Shown here: one piece after another, positions 51,744 to 61,600 of the stretch
Numbering within the stretch: the first letter of the stretch is position 1
Layout: every line of letters starts with the position of its first letter
Assembly (NCBI RefSeq): GCF_009865135.1
Contig: NZ_WWGH01000001.1
Span: 434,001 to 498,000 of the forward strand
Length of the DNA: 64,000 nt
Direction: 5' to 3'
Origin: Streptomyces sp. SID8374
GTDB taxonomy: Bacteria; Actinomycetota; Actinomycetes; Streptomycetales; Streptomycetaceae
Program-made: the position numbers and the translations under genes
Notes under the pieces: generated by a model
Told to the model about the DNA's origin: nothing
Seen by the model: the letters and a program-made list of their open reading frames with translations, nothing else
The model's database searches: none

Positions 51744-53126
51744 GTGTCACAGCCCACCCTGGACGTCCTGAACCCGGCCACCGCCGAGGTCATCGCCACC
51801 GTGCCCGCCGCATCGGCGGCCGACGTGGACGCGGCCGTCCACCGCGCCGCCGCCGCTCAGCGCCCCTGGGCCGCCGCCGCACCCGCCGACCGGGCCAGGC
51901 TGCTGCGCCGGTTCGCCGCCACCGTCGACGAACACATCGAGGAACTGGCCCGGTTGGAGGTGCGGGAGGCCGGACACACCATCGGCAACGCCCGCTGGGA
52001 GGCGGGCAACGTCCGCGACCTCCTCGACTACAGCGCGGGCGGCGCGGAGCGGCTGCTCGGCCGGCAGATCCCGGTGGCGGGCGGCATCGACTTCACCATC
52101 CTGGAACCGCTGGGCGTCATCGGCGTCATCGCGCCCTGGAACTTCCCGATGCCCATCGCCGCCTGGGGTCTGGCCCCGGCGCTCGCCGCGGGCAACGCCG
52201 TCCTCCTCAAGCCCGCCGAGACGACCCCGCTGACCGCGCTCCGGCTGGCCGAACTCGCCCTGGAGGCAGGCCTTCCCGAGGGGCTGTTCCAGGTGCTGCC
52301 GGGTGAGGGCCCGGTCGCCGGGAGCGCCCTGGTGGACCACCCGGGCGTCGCGAAGATCGTGTTCACCGGCTCCACCCGGACCGGGAAGCACATCATGACC
52401 CGGTGCGCGGAACGGGTGAAGCGGCTCACCCTCGAACTCGGCGGCAAGAGCCCGAACATCGTCTTCGCCGACGCCGATGTGGAAGCGGCGGCTGCCGCCA
52501 CCCCGATGTCCTTCCTCGACAACTCGGGCCAGGACTGCTGCGCCCGGACCCGGATCCTGGTGGAGCGACCGGTGTACGAACGGTTCCTGGAGCTGCTCGT
52601 CCCGGCCGTCGAGGCCGTGGTGGTGGGCGACCCGGCGGACGAGAAGACGCAGATGGGGCCGCTCATCTCGGCCGCCCAGCTGGACCGGGTGCGGGGCTAC
52701 GTCGACGGGGACCGGGGCGCCGACGGCGTACGGGCCATCCTCGGCGACTCCCCCGAGGGGCCCGGGTTCTGGTATCCGCCGACCGTGCTCACCGGGGTCG
52801 CGGCCGACGCTCCGGCGGCCGTCGAGGAGGTCTTCGGGCCGGTCGCCGTGGTCCTGCCGTTCGACGGCGAGGAGGAGGCCCTGCGCCTGGCGAACGCCAC
52901 CGACTACGGGCTGGCCGGGTCCGTCTGGTCCCGGGACATCGGGCGGGCGCTCCGCGTCGGCCAGGGCCTGCGGGCGGGGAACCTCTCCGTCAACTCGCAC
53001 TCCAGCGTGCGCTATTCGACCCCCTTCGGCGGCTACAAGCAGTCGGGGCTGGGCCGTGAGCTCGGGCCCGACGCCCTGGCCGCCTTCACCGAAACCAAGA
53101 ACATCTTCATCAGCACGGAGGCCTGA
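51744..53126 (+). CDS. aldehyde dehydrogenase
   Basis: The 460-residue NAD-dependent enzyme has the ALDH fold. Catalytic Glu is in LELGGKSPNIVFADAD, the nucleophile region is DNSGQDCCARTRILVERP, and NAD contacts lie in APWNFPMPIAAWGLAPALAA and VFTGSTRTGKHIM. It could oxidise the gamma-glutamyl aldehyde formed from a gamma-glutamylated amine. GAGG precedes GTG 51744, 32 bp after the GlnA4-like gene, so it is in the same operon. Length is on the short side of the family but complete. Confidence 0.92.
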   Translation: MSQPTLDVLNPATAEVIATVPAASAADVDAAVHRAAAAQRPWAAAAPADRARLLRRFAATVDEHIEELARLEVREAGHTIGNARWEAGNVRDLLDYSAGGAERLLGRQIPVAGGIDFTILEPLGVIGVIAPWNFPMPIAAWGLAPALAAGNAVLLKPAETTPLTALRLAELALEAGLPEGLFQVLPGEGPVAGSALVDHPGVAKIVFTGSTRTGKHIMTRCAERVKRLTLELGGKSPNIVFADADVEAAAAATPMSFLDNSGQDCCARTRILVERPVYERFLELLVPAVEAVVVGDPADEKTQMGPLISAAQLDRVRGYVDGDRGADGVRAILGDSPEGPGFWYPPTVLTGVAADAPAAVEEVFGPVAVVLPFDGEEEALRLANATDYGLAGSVWSRDIGRALRVGQGLRAGNLSVNSHSSVRYSTPFGGYKQSGLGRELGPDALAAFTETKNIFISTEA

Positions 53127-53131
53127 GCACC

Positions 53132-53917
53132 ATGACCGACACTTCCCCTGTCTGCCGCCGCCTGGTCGGCCGCACCGCCGTCGTCACCGGAGCCGGCAGC
53201 GGCATCGGCCTGGCCACCGTGCGGCGGCTGGCCGCCGAGGGTGCCCAGGTCCTCTGCGCCGATGTGGACGAGGCGAGCGGCAAGGCCGCCGCCGAGGAGG
53301 CGGGCGGGCTCTTCGTCCGTACCGACGTCACCGACGCCGAGCAGGTCGACGCCCTCTTCAAGGCGGCGTTCGACACCTACGGTTCGGTCGACATCGCGTT
53401 CAACAACGCGGGGATCTCGCCGCCCGACGACGACTCCATCCTGGAGACCGGCCTCGATGCCTGGCGCCGGGTGCAGGAGGTCAACCTGACCTCCGTCTTC
53501 CTCTGCTGCAAGGCCGCGATCCCCTACATGCGCGCCCAGGGCAGGGGCTCCATCATCAACACCGCCTCGTTCGTGGCCCGGATGGGGGCGGCGACCTCGC
53601 AGATCTCGTACACCGCCTCCAAGGGCGGGGTGCTGGCGATGTCGCGCGAGCTGGGGGTGCAGTTCGCGCGGGACGGCATCCGCGTCAACGCGCTCTGCCC
53701 GGGGCCGGTCAACACCCCGCTGCTCCAGGAGCTGTTCGCCAAGGACCCGGAGCGGGCGGCGCGGCGGCTGGTGCACATTCCGGTGGGCCGGTTCGCCGAG
53801 CCGACCGAGATCGCCGCCGCCGTCGCGTTCCTGGCGAGCGACGACTCCTCGTTCGTCAACGCGACGGACTTCCTGGTGGACGGCGGGATCGCCGGGGCGT
53901 ACGTCACCCCGGTCTGA
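53132..53917 (+). CDS. short-chain dehydrogenase/reductase
   Basis: The 261-residue enzyme has the classical SDR layout. VVTGAGSGIGLATVRRLAAE is the cofactor loop, NNAGISPPD the central motif, and the active-site Ser, Tyr and Lys are in IINTASFVARMGAATSQISY and TASKGGVLAMSREL. ALCPGPVNTPL follows. Start ATG 53132 is 5 bp after the aldehyde dehydrogenase stop, so it is probably cotranscribed and may act on the amine-derived alcohol or aldehyde. GGAGG lies 10 nt upstream, inside the previous gene. Confidence 0.92.
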   Translation: MTDTSPVCRRLVGRTAVVTGAGSGIGLATVRRLAAEGAQVLCADVDEASGKAAAEEAGGLFVRTDVTDAEQVDALFKAAFDTYGSVDIAFNNAGISPPDDDSILETGLDAWRRVQEVNLTSVFLCCKAAIPYMRAQGRGSIINTASFVARMGAATSQISYTASKGGVLAMSRELGVQFARDGIRVNALCPGPVNTPLLQELFAKDPERAARRLVHIPVGRFAEPTEIAAAVAFLASDDSSFVNATDFLVDGGIAGAYVTPV

Positions 53918-53926
53918 TCCCGGACA

Positions 53927-53959
53927 CGCAGGGGGCCCGCTCCTACTCCGCCCCCTGCG
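53927..53959. terminator. bidirectional hairpin at convergent gene ends
   Basis: CGCAGGGGGC at 53927-53936 pairs with GCCCCCTGCG at 53950-53959. It lies 10 bp after the SDR stop and overlaps the 3' end of the PucR gene. Confidence 0.7.
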
Positions 53960-55151
53960 CCGGTGCTCCCCTCAGCCGCTGCGAGCGGAGCACCAGCAGC
54001 ATCTCGAAGCGCTGGTCGGGGTCGTCGATCGCGTCGCCCCACAGCTCGCGGATCTGGCGCAGCCGGTAGCGCGCCGTCTGCGGGTGGACGCCGAGCCGCT
54101 GGGCCACCTCGGGCGCGCCGCCGGGCGTCTCGATCCAGGCGAGGAGGGTCTCGGCCAGCCGCTTCGCCGCGGTCGGGCCGAGGCCGTCCAGCGGGGCGAG
54201 GCAGCGGCGGGCGGCCGCGTCGATCAGCTCCCGGGACGGCAGGAGCACCAGCTCCTCGGTGCGCTCGGTGCAGTGCAGCACCTCGCCCTGCGGCAGCAGG
54301 TTCTTCTTGATCAGCTGGACCGCGGTCTCCGCCCAGCGCAGGGAGGTCGCCGCCGAGGCCAGCGGCACCGGCGGCCCGATCGCACCGGACCAGCCGGCGG
54401 TGGCCCGGCGCAGGGTCTCCGCCCGGCCCGCCGTCTCCGGCTCGGGGATGACGATGCGCGGCTGCTCGCTCTCCATCTCCAGCAGGATGCCCTGCCCGAC
54501 CGCCGGGGCCACGGCCTCCCGGGCGGGGCGCATCAGCACGCCCACCGCGATGGTCTCCGGCAGCTCCCAGCCGACGCGGGCGGCCCGCTCGGCGAGCGTC
54601 CTGGCCGAATCGCCCCGGGGCTCCACCAGCAGGAGGTCGATGAGCTGGCGCTGGAGGCGCAGCCGCTCGCTGGCGCGGCGGGCCGCCGCCTCGGCGTAAC
54701 CCAGTACCGACTGTTCCACGAGGCCGTCCAGATACTCGAATCCCGATTCGGCCAGCTCGTACATGGCGGGGGCGGCGATGTCGACCTGCTGGCCGATCTC
54801 GGCGAACCTGCGCCAGGTGAGCCGGACGCCGAGCCGGTAGATGGCCTGGAGCGAGTCGAGGCTGCGGCCGTGCAGCCCCTCGCCCCGGCCGAACTCCTGG
54901 AAGACCTCCGGCGGCACCCGGGGGTCGGCGGCCCCGGCGCCGAGGTGGCGTACGAACCCCTCGATGGCGCGGCGGATCCCGACGAGCGCCATCGGCTCGC
55001 CGGACTCGTCCTCGACCAGCTGGAGATAGGGGTAGTCCTGCCGGATCTCCGTGAGGATCATCTGGGCGATCGCCGGCGCCTCGGCCAGGGCGATGGAGGC
55101 GAACCGCTCCACCTTCGACCGGGGCACCTCCTGCCAGGCGCCAGGCTTCAC
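53943..55151 (-). CDS. PucR/CdaR-family transcriptional regulator
   Basis: The 402-residue protein has an N-terminal regulatory half (ALAEAPAIAQMILTEIRQDY, RSLDSLQAIYRLGVRLTWRR), a central GGDEF-like fold remnant around LRWAETAVQLIKKNLLPQGE, and a C-terminal PucR HTH, PEVAQRLGVHPQTARYRLRQ with ELWGDAIDDPDQRFEML. Such regulators control purine, urea or amine catabolism. GTG 55151 overlaps the stop of the upstream DUF2613 gene as GTGA. It converges with the amine operon. Confidence 0.9.
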   Translation of the reverse strand: MKPGAWQEVPRSKVERFASIALAEAPAIAQMILTEIRQDYPYLQLVEDESGEPMALVGIRRAIEGFVRHLGAGAADPRVPPEVFQEFGRGEGLHGRSLDSLQAIYRLGVRLTWRRFAEIGQQVDIAAPAMYELAESGFEYLDGLVEQSVLGYAEAAARRASERLRLQRQLIDLLLVEPRGDSARTLAERAARVGWELPETIAVGVLMRPAREAVAPAVGQGILLEMESEQPRIVIPEPETAGRAETLRRATAGWSGAIGPPVPLASAATSLRWAETAVQLIKKNLLPQGEVLHCTERTEELVLLPSRELIDAAARRCLAPLDGLGPTAAKRLAETLLAWIETPGGAPEVAQRLGVHPQTARYRLRQIRELWGDAIDDPDQRFEMLLVLRSQRLRGAPAQGAE

Positions 55152-55300
55152 GAGCCCGCCGGCTCGGTGTCGTAACTGATCAAGGGTGTGTTCGGCTGCT
55201 CGGGTGTGGCGTCGAGAAGCGCCACGATGCCGAAGGCGGCACCGAAGGCGAGCGCCGCGGCCACCAGGGCGGTGGCGGCGGCGGTGATGAGTCTGCGCAT
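55148..55300 (-). CDS. DUF2613-like small membrane protein, 50 aa
   Basis: The 50-residue protein has one hydrophobic segment, AATALVAAALAFGAAFGIVA, after a basic start MRRLITAAA, and a short polar tail ending TPLISYDTEPAGS. This is the DUF2613 type, seen near DUF3068 genes in actinobacteria. It is probably an inner-membrane protein. GGAG lies upstream of ATG 55300. Its stop overlaps the PucR start as GTGA. The divergent DUF3068 gene lies 187 bp away. Confidence 0.75.
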   Translation of the reverse strand: MRRLITAAATALVAAALAFGAAFGIVALLDATPEQPNTPLISYDTEPAGS

Positions 55301-55487
55301 GGTCGGGTCAGCTCCTTGCTGGAGTCGATCCGCTACTCCGTATGGCCGGGCCCCTCCGGCTGGCACACAGTGTCGACAGTCCATTGACATGCCGTCAAGG
55401 GCTTGCTTACTGTTCACGCCAATCAAGGGCTGACCGGCCCGGGGCCCGTGCACCTCCCGCGAAGAGATTCGACCCAGGAGTGCCCGG

Positions 55488-56471
55488 ATGCACCGCAATG
55501 CTTCACCTCTGTCACTGTTTCTGCTGGGTGCAGGGGTCTTTCTACTCGTCCTCGCGCCCCTGCTCGTCTGGTATGTCCAGCCGCAGGCGAAGCGCACCCC
55601 GATAGATATCGATACGACCACGGTCTTCACCGGGACCGGCAGCTACTTCGACACCTCGAAGGTCGAGACGGTCGAGGGCAAGGAGATCACGATCACCCGC
55701 CAGGTGCGCGGGGACGTGGCCGACAGCGTCAAGAGCGGCAACGCTGTGTGGGACGTCTCCACCTCCGTCGACCACGAGGGGACCCTGCCCGCCTCCGACC
55801 CGCGCGACGCCCTCCAGTGGACCGTGGAGCGCTGGGTGACCGACCGGTCGACCAATGAGCCGGTGCACTGCTGCGAGGAGACCCCGGCCTTCGACGGGGA
55901 GGCGTATCTGAAGTTCCCCTTCGATGTCGAAAGACGCGCCTACCGCTGGTGGGACGGCACGCTCGGCGGTGTCGTACGGCTGGAGTACGCGGGCCGGAAG
56001 AAGGTGCAGGGGTACGAGGGGTACGCGTTCAAGGGCACGGTGGAGCCGACCCGGACCGGGGTGCGCCAGGTGCCCGGCGTGCTCGTGGGCAAGCCCCGTA
56101 CGCCCCAGATCCTCGCCGAGGAGTGGTACTCCAACAGCGGGATCGAGCTGGTCGTGGACCGGCGGACCGGGCGGATCATCAACGCGGCGATCGGCCCGAA
56201 GAAGACGCTGCGCGCACCGGGCTCGTCGAAGGACGCCGTCACGCTGCTGGAGAGCAAGCGGGTCGAGTTCACCAAGGAGACCCAGCTCAAGCAGGTGGAG
56301 CTGGCCTCGGCGGACAGCGACCGGCTGGCGCTGCTCTCCGGGACCGCGCCCGCCGGGGCGGTCGGACTGGGCCTCGTACTCGCGACCGTGGGCATCGTGC
56401 TCGTCGTCCGGGGGCGCAGAACGGAGCCGGAGGCCCCGAATACTCACATGATGACGAACTCGCCCACTTGA
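55488..56471 (+). CDS. DUF3068 (porin PorA-like) membrane protein
   Basis: The 327-residue protein has an N-terminal membrane helix, LFLLGAGVFLLVLAPLLVWY, a large extracytoplasmic beta-rich part with blocks such as VWDVSTSVDHEG and YLKFPFDVERRAYRWWDGTL, and a C-terminal helix, VGLGLVLATVGIVLVVRGRR. This is the DUF3068 layout; relatives form porin-like envelope proteins. A CCEE pair with two adjacent cysteines lies near residue 124. GGAG precedes ATG 55488. It is the first gene of the right-hand glycan cluster. Confidence 0.88.
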   Translation: MHRNASPLSLFLLGAGVFLLVLAPLLVWYVQPQAKRTPIDIDTTTVFTGTGSYFDTSKVETVEGKEITITRQVRGDVADSVKSGNAVWDVSTSVDHEGTLPASDPRDALQWTVERWVTDRSTNEPVHCCEETPAFDGEAYLKFPFDVERRAYRWWDGTLGGVVRLEYAGRKKVQGYEGYAFKGTVEPTRTGVRQVPGVLVGKPRTPQILAEEWYSNSGIELVVDRRTGRIINAAIGPKKTLRAPGSSKDAVTLLESKRVEFTKETQLKQVELASADSDRLALLSGTAPAGAVGLGLVLATVGIVLVVRGRRTEPEAPNTHMMTNSPT

Positions 56472-56738
56472 GTTACCGGCAAGTTGTCGCATCGGTGAGT
56501 AGCCGGGGGCGTACCCGTACCGAAAACTGTCTATCCCCACCACAGCACGGCCCCCGGTCTCCCGTCCCTCGTTCGCGCGCCCCACAGCCGCGTTCTCCAC
56601 ACCCGTACCCGAATCCGTTCGCCCCGCTCCCGTAGTGCCCCGGCCCCGCCCCTTTCCTCCGCTTTCCTCTCCGTCCCCTCTCCGTGTTCCACAAGCCCCG
56701 CCACGAGTCCCCCGCCCCCGAGCCGAGTTGGAGCACCC

Positions 56739-57908
56739 ATGCCCCAGCACGTACCTCCCCCGCTGCTTCCCGCAGCCGCGCCGCAGGGTCAGGGCCAGGT
56801 CTCCCCCAGGGTTTCCGCCTCCCCCAGACGCATCGTCTTCCTCGCCCACCGCGACCTGGGCAACCCGGCCGCGGGCGGCTCCGAGCTGCTCGTCGACCAG
56901 CTCGCCCTCGGTCTCACCGAACGGGGCCATGACGTCACCCTCCTCTGCGGCGGGCAGGCCGCGCGCCGGCCCTACCGGGTCGTCTCCGCGGGCTCGCAGC
57001 TGGGGCACTACCTCGGCGCGCGCTCCGCGTTCGCCCGGCAGGTCGGTAGCTGCGACCTGCTCGTCGAGGTCTGCAACGGCATGCCCTACCTGGCGCCCCT
57101 GTGGCACCGGGGTCCGACCGTGTGCCTGGTCAACCACGTCCACACCGACCTGTGGGAGATGCGATTCCCGGCGCCGGTGGCCCGCGCCGGGCGTCAGCTC
57201 GAACACTGGGCGCTGTCCCGGGCCTACCGGGACCATCTGATGATCGCCGTCTCGCCGTCCACCGCGGGCGCCCTGCGGGAGCTGGGCGTTCCGGACGAGC
57301 GCATCCGGCTGGTGAACAACGGCGTCCAGGAGCCGCTGCCGCAGAGCGAACGGTCCGCGACCCCGCTCTTCCTGGCGCTCGGCCGGCTGGTCGACTACAA
57401 GCGCATCGATCTGCTGCTCCAGCTCTGGGAGCGGGTCCGGCCGGTCACCGGCGGCCGGCTCGTGATCGTCGGCGACGGTCCCGAGCGGGAGAAGCTGGAG
57501 CGGCTGGCCGGGCCGGACGTGGAGTTCGCCGGGCATGTGTCCGAGGCGGAGAAGCACCGGCTGCTCTGCGCGTCCTGGATGCTGCTGCACCCGGCGTCCG
57601 TCGAGGGGTGGGGGCTGGTCGTCACCGAGGCCGGTACCCGGTCGACGCCGACGCTCGGCTTCGACGTGCCCGGGCTGCGGGACTCCGTCGAGGACGGGGT
57701 CACGGGCATCCTCGCCCGGGGCGAGTCGTCCTTCGCCGCGGCCTGGTGCGCGCTGGCGCTGGACGAGGAGCGCCGCGAGGCGATGGGCAAGGCGGCGCGC
57801 GAGCGGGCCGCCGCCTACCGGTGGAGCAGCAGCGTGACCCAGCTGGAGGCCGTGGCCGCCGAGGCGATCAGCGGTACGCGGTCCTGGCCGACGGGTGCCC
57901 GCTCGTGA
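56739..57908 (+). CDS. GT4 family glycosyltransferase
   Basis: The 389-residue enzyme has a GT-B fold with the GT4 layout. The N-terminal Rossmann part has IVFLAHRDLGNPAAGGSELL and VCNGMPYLAPLWHRG, the linker HVHTDLWEM, and the C-terminal half has LFLALGRLVDYKRIDLLLQL, LVIVGDGPEREKLERL and HPASVEGWGLVVTEAGTRST with the sugar-nucleotide EGWG/E7 motif. It transfers a sugar to a cell-envelope acceptor in the cytoplasm. It starts with ATG 56739 and its stop overlaps the next gene by 4 nt (GTGA). No ribosome site is strong. Confidence 0.9.
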   Translation: MPQHVPPPLLPAAAPQGQGQVSPRVSASPRRIVFLAHRDLGNPAAGGSELLVDQLALGLTERGHDVTLLCGGQAARRPYRVVSAGSQLGHYLGARSAFARQVGSCDLLVEVCNGMPYLAPLWHRGPTVCLVNHVHTDLWEMRFPAPVARAGRQLEHWALSRAYRDHLMIAVSPSTAGALRELGVPDERIRLVNNGVQEPLPQSERSATPLFLALGRLVDYKRIDLLLQLWERVRPVTGGRLVIVGDGPEREKLERLAGPDVEFAGHVSEAEKHRLLCASWMLLHPASVEGWGLVVTEAGTRSTPTLGFDVPGLRDSVEDGVTGILARGESSFAAAWCALALDEERREAMGKAARERAAAYRWSSSVTQLEAVAAEAISGTRSWPTGARS

Positions 57909-58633
57909 AAGACCCGTCCTTCCGCCGCTCCCTCACCCTGTTCCGCGCCTTCCTGCGCGAGGGGGAGGACCCGGCCACCGTCTACACCCTGCTGGCCAGG
58001 GACGCGGCGGACCAGGTGGAGCGCCATGTGCCGCTGGAGGGGAAGGTCGTCGTCGACATCGGCGGCGGCAACGGCTACTTCACCCGGGAGTTCCGGCGGC
58101 GCGGCGCGCACAGCTACCTCTTCGAGCCGGACCCCGGGGAGCTGGGCGACCGGCAGCCGCAGGGGCCGCGGGACACGGTCGTCGCCGACGGCTATCTGCT
58201 GCCCCTGGCGGACGGGGCGGCCGATGTCGCCTTCTCCTCCAACGTGCTGGAGCACGTCGCGGACCCGCACACCTTCATCAGCGAGATGGCGCGCGTCACC
58301 CGCCCCGGCGGGCTGATCTACGTCTCGTTCACCAACTGGTACTCGCCGTGGGGCGGCCACGAGTGGGCCCCCTGGCACTACGCCGGCGCCGAGCGCGCCC
58401 GCGCCCGTTACGAGCGGCGCACGGGCCATCCGGCCAAGCACCGCCTGGGCGAGAACCTCTTCAGGATCGGCGTCGGCCCGACGCTGCGCCATGTGCGGGG
58501 CCGCACCGACGTGGACGTGGTGTCCGCCCGGTCGCGGTACTGGCCGGTCCTGCCCGAACTCGTTACCCGGGTGCCCGGACTGCGGGAATTCGCCACCTGG
58601 AACCTCCTCCTCATTCTCCGGCGGTGTTCATGA
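57905..58633 (+). CDS. class I SAM-dependent methyltransferase
   Basis: The 242-residue protein has SAM motif I, VVVDIGGGNGYFTREFRRRG, near residue 49, post-motif LFEPDPGELG, motif II LADGAADVAFSSNVLEHVAD with the LEH of ubiE-like enzymes, and RPGGLIYVSFTNWYSPW. The start GTG 57905 overlaps the GT4 stop, and its stop overlaps the start of the arabinofuranosyltransferase gene as ATGA, so three genes are translationally coupled. It could methylate the sugar or lipid made by this cluster. Confidence 0.9.
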   Translation: MKDPSFRRSLTLFRAFLREGEDPATVYTLLARDAADQVERHVPLEGKVVVDIGGGNGYFTREFRRRGAHSYLFEPDPGELGDRQPQGPRDTVVADGYLLPLADGAADVAFSSNVLEHVADPHTFISEMARVTRPGGLIYVSFTNWYSPWGGHEWAPWHYAGAERARARYERRTGHPAKHRLGENLFRIGVGPTLRHVRGRTDVDVVSARSRYWPVLPELVTRVPGLREFATWNLLLILRRCS

Positions 58634-61600
58634 CCAGCGCAGTCCACCACCCACCCCACCAGGTCCCGGACGGCGGCGACCCGCCGCCCGGCAGACCGGC
58701 CGACGACCCGGCGCCCCGTTCGCGGCGCTGGCTGCTGGGGTTCTGGGCCACGGTGTTCGTGGCGTTCCTGGCGGTGTCGCCGGGGCGCATGACGTTCGAC
58801 ACCAAGCTCGGTGTCGTCGTGGATCCCGGGCGGTTCCTCGGCGACCTGGGCGAGCTGTGGCACAGCCGGTCCGGGTTCGGCGGGATCGCCGACCAGTACA
58901 TCGGCTACCTCGTGCCGATGCTGCCGTACTACGGTCTGGCCGACCTGCTGAAGGTGCCGACCTGGCTGGCGGAGCGGCTGTGGCTCTCGCTGATCGTGGC
59001 GGCCGCCTTCTGGGGTGCGCTGCGGCTGGCGGAGCGGCTGCGCGTGGGCTCCCCGGCCACCCGGCTGCTCGGCGCCGTCGTGTACGCGCTCTGGCCGACG
59101 TACACGATCGTGATCGGCTCCACCTCGGCCGCCGCCCTGCCGGGCGCGCTGCTGCCGTGGGTGCTGCTGCCGCTGACGGACCCGCGCCTGGCGCCGCGTA
59201 TCGCCGCCGCCCGTTCCGCGCTGCTGATCCCGCTGATGGGCGGGGTGAACGCGGCGTCGACGCTGGCCTCGCTGCTGCCGGTCGGGCTGTATCTGCTGTC
59301 CCGGCCCGCCGGTCCGCGCAAGCGGGCGCTGCTGCTGTGGTGGATCCCGGGCGTGATCCTCGCGACCGCCTGGTGGATCGTTCCGCTGCTGCTGCTGGGC
59401 ACCTTCGGTGAGAACTTCATGCCGTACGTGGAGTCCTCGTTCACCACGACGACGACCATGTCGGCGACCGAGGTGCTGCGCGGCGCGGGCAACTGGGTGG
59501 GCTATCTGAACTTCGGCGAGGCCTGGCTGCCCGCCGGGTGGACCGTCGCCACGGCGACCGTCACCATCCTGGGGTCGGCGCTGGCCGCCGCCCTGGGTCT
59601 GGCCGGTCTGGCGCGGCGCGATCTGCCGGAGCGCCGCTGGCTGGTGCTGACCGTGCTGTCCGTCGCGCTGATCACACTCGCCGGGTACGGCGGTGCGCTG
59701 GGCGGTCTCTTCCACGGGACCGTGCAGGAGTGGCTGGACACCTGGCTGGTGCCGTTCCGGAACATCTACAAGTTCCAGACGGGTCTGGCCCTCGCCCTGG
59801 CGCTCGGCCTGGCGCACCTCACCGCCGTGGCCTCGCTGCGGGCGGAGCGCGAGGAGCGGGTGCCCGCGCGGGCCCGCCGGCTGGCTCCGGTGATCGCCGC
59901 CGTGCTGGTGCTGCCGGGTCTGGCCTGGCCGTACGTCAACGGGTCGATCCTCCAGCCCGGTTCGTTCAAGGAGATCCCGAACCACTGGGCGAAGGCCGCA
60001 GGCTGGCTGAAGGACAACTCGGCCAACGACCGGGCCTTGGTGGTCCCGGCCACCGCGCACGGCATCTACACCTGGGGCTCCCCCATCGACCAGCCGCTGG
60101 ACGTGCTGGCCGACACGCCGTACGCCCAGCGCGACTACGTCCCCTTCGGCACGCCGGGCAACCGGCGCGCGATGGACGCCGTGGAGCAGGCGCTGACGTC
60201 CGGGGGCCGGGTCCCCGGGCTGAGCGAGTACCTGAACCGGGCCGGGCTGCACTACGTCGTGGTCCGCAACGACCTGGACCCGGACCAGCTGGGGTACGTC
60301 CCCACCACCACGGTCAAGCGCACCCTGGAGGCCTCCGGCTACAAGCGGGTCACCGGCTTCGGCCCGGTCATGACCGGCGGGCGCATAGCCAACGACACGC
60401 CCATCCAGGTCGAGGGCCTCTACCCGCGCCAGAGCGCGGTGGAGATCTACGAGCCGCCCGCCGGCACCGAGCGTCCCGGCCGGGCGAGCATCGCGCCCGT
60501 CTCCTCGACCGCCGTCGTCAGCGGCGGACCGGAGTCCCTGCTGCCGCTCTCGGCGAGCGGTGCCCTGGACGGCCGGCCCACCGTGCTGGCCGGTGATGCC
60601 CACCCGGGCGTCGGGAAGCCGTCCCTCTACGTGGCCGGTGACGGGCTGCGCCGGGCCGACACCCGGTTCGGCCTGGTCAACACCAATACGTCGCACACCT
60701 ATACGGCCGACGAGCGCAACGCGCCGGAGTCGGAGCAGGACCCGGGTGCGGAGCCGCGCCAGATCCTGCCGACGTCAGGCAAGGAGCACCAGACCACGGC
60801 GGTGCTGCGCGGCGCGAAGTCGGTGAGCGCGTCGTCCATCGGCAACTGGCTGTTCCATCTGCCGCAGTACGACCCGGCCAACGCCTTCGACGGCAACCCG
60901 GACACCGCCTGGGCGGAGGGCTCCGCCGCCTCCCCCGAGGGCGAGTGGGTACGGATCGACTTCTCCGGTACGCAGGAGCTTCCGGGCTCGTTGCAGCTCA
61001 CCCCGCTGCCCGGCAACGGGGTGCGGGCGGCGGCGACCGAGGTGCGGGTCGAGACGGACCGCGGCTCGAAGGACAGCCCGATCCGCCCCGACGGCTCCCC
61101 GCAGGAGGTGGCCGCGCCCGCCGGGCCTGCCTCGTGGCTGAAGGTGACCATCCTCAAGTCCCAGCAGGGGCGCCCGGGTCTCACCGGCGCCGGGTTCACC
61201 GACATCGCCATCCCCGGGGTGCAGGTGACCCGGATGCTGGAGCTGCCCTCCGACGCACCGCGTGAGGGCGCCGACTCGACGGTCTACTCGCTCAAGCGCG
61301 GCAGCGACCCGGGCGGTCTCTCGGCGGTGGCGGCGGAGACCGGGCTGCACCGCCAGTTCACGGCGGGTCAGGCCGGCCGGTACACGGTCGCCGCGAGCGC
61401 GGTGCCCGTTCCGGGCGAGGCCCTCGACAAGCTGCTGTTCGACCTGACGGGCGAGCGCGACAAGATCCTGGTGAGCGCCGACTCCACGGCGCGGCTGGGC
61501 ACCAACCTCAGCGCGCGCAACCTGACGGACGGCGACCTCACCACGGCGTGGATCGCGGGCGACCGTCCCGTACTCCATCTGTCCTGGCCGAAGAAGACCG

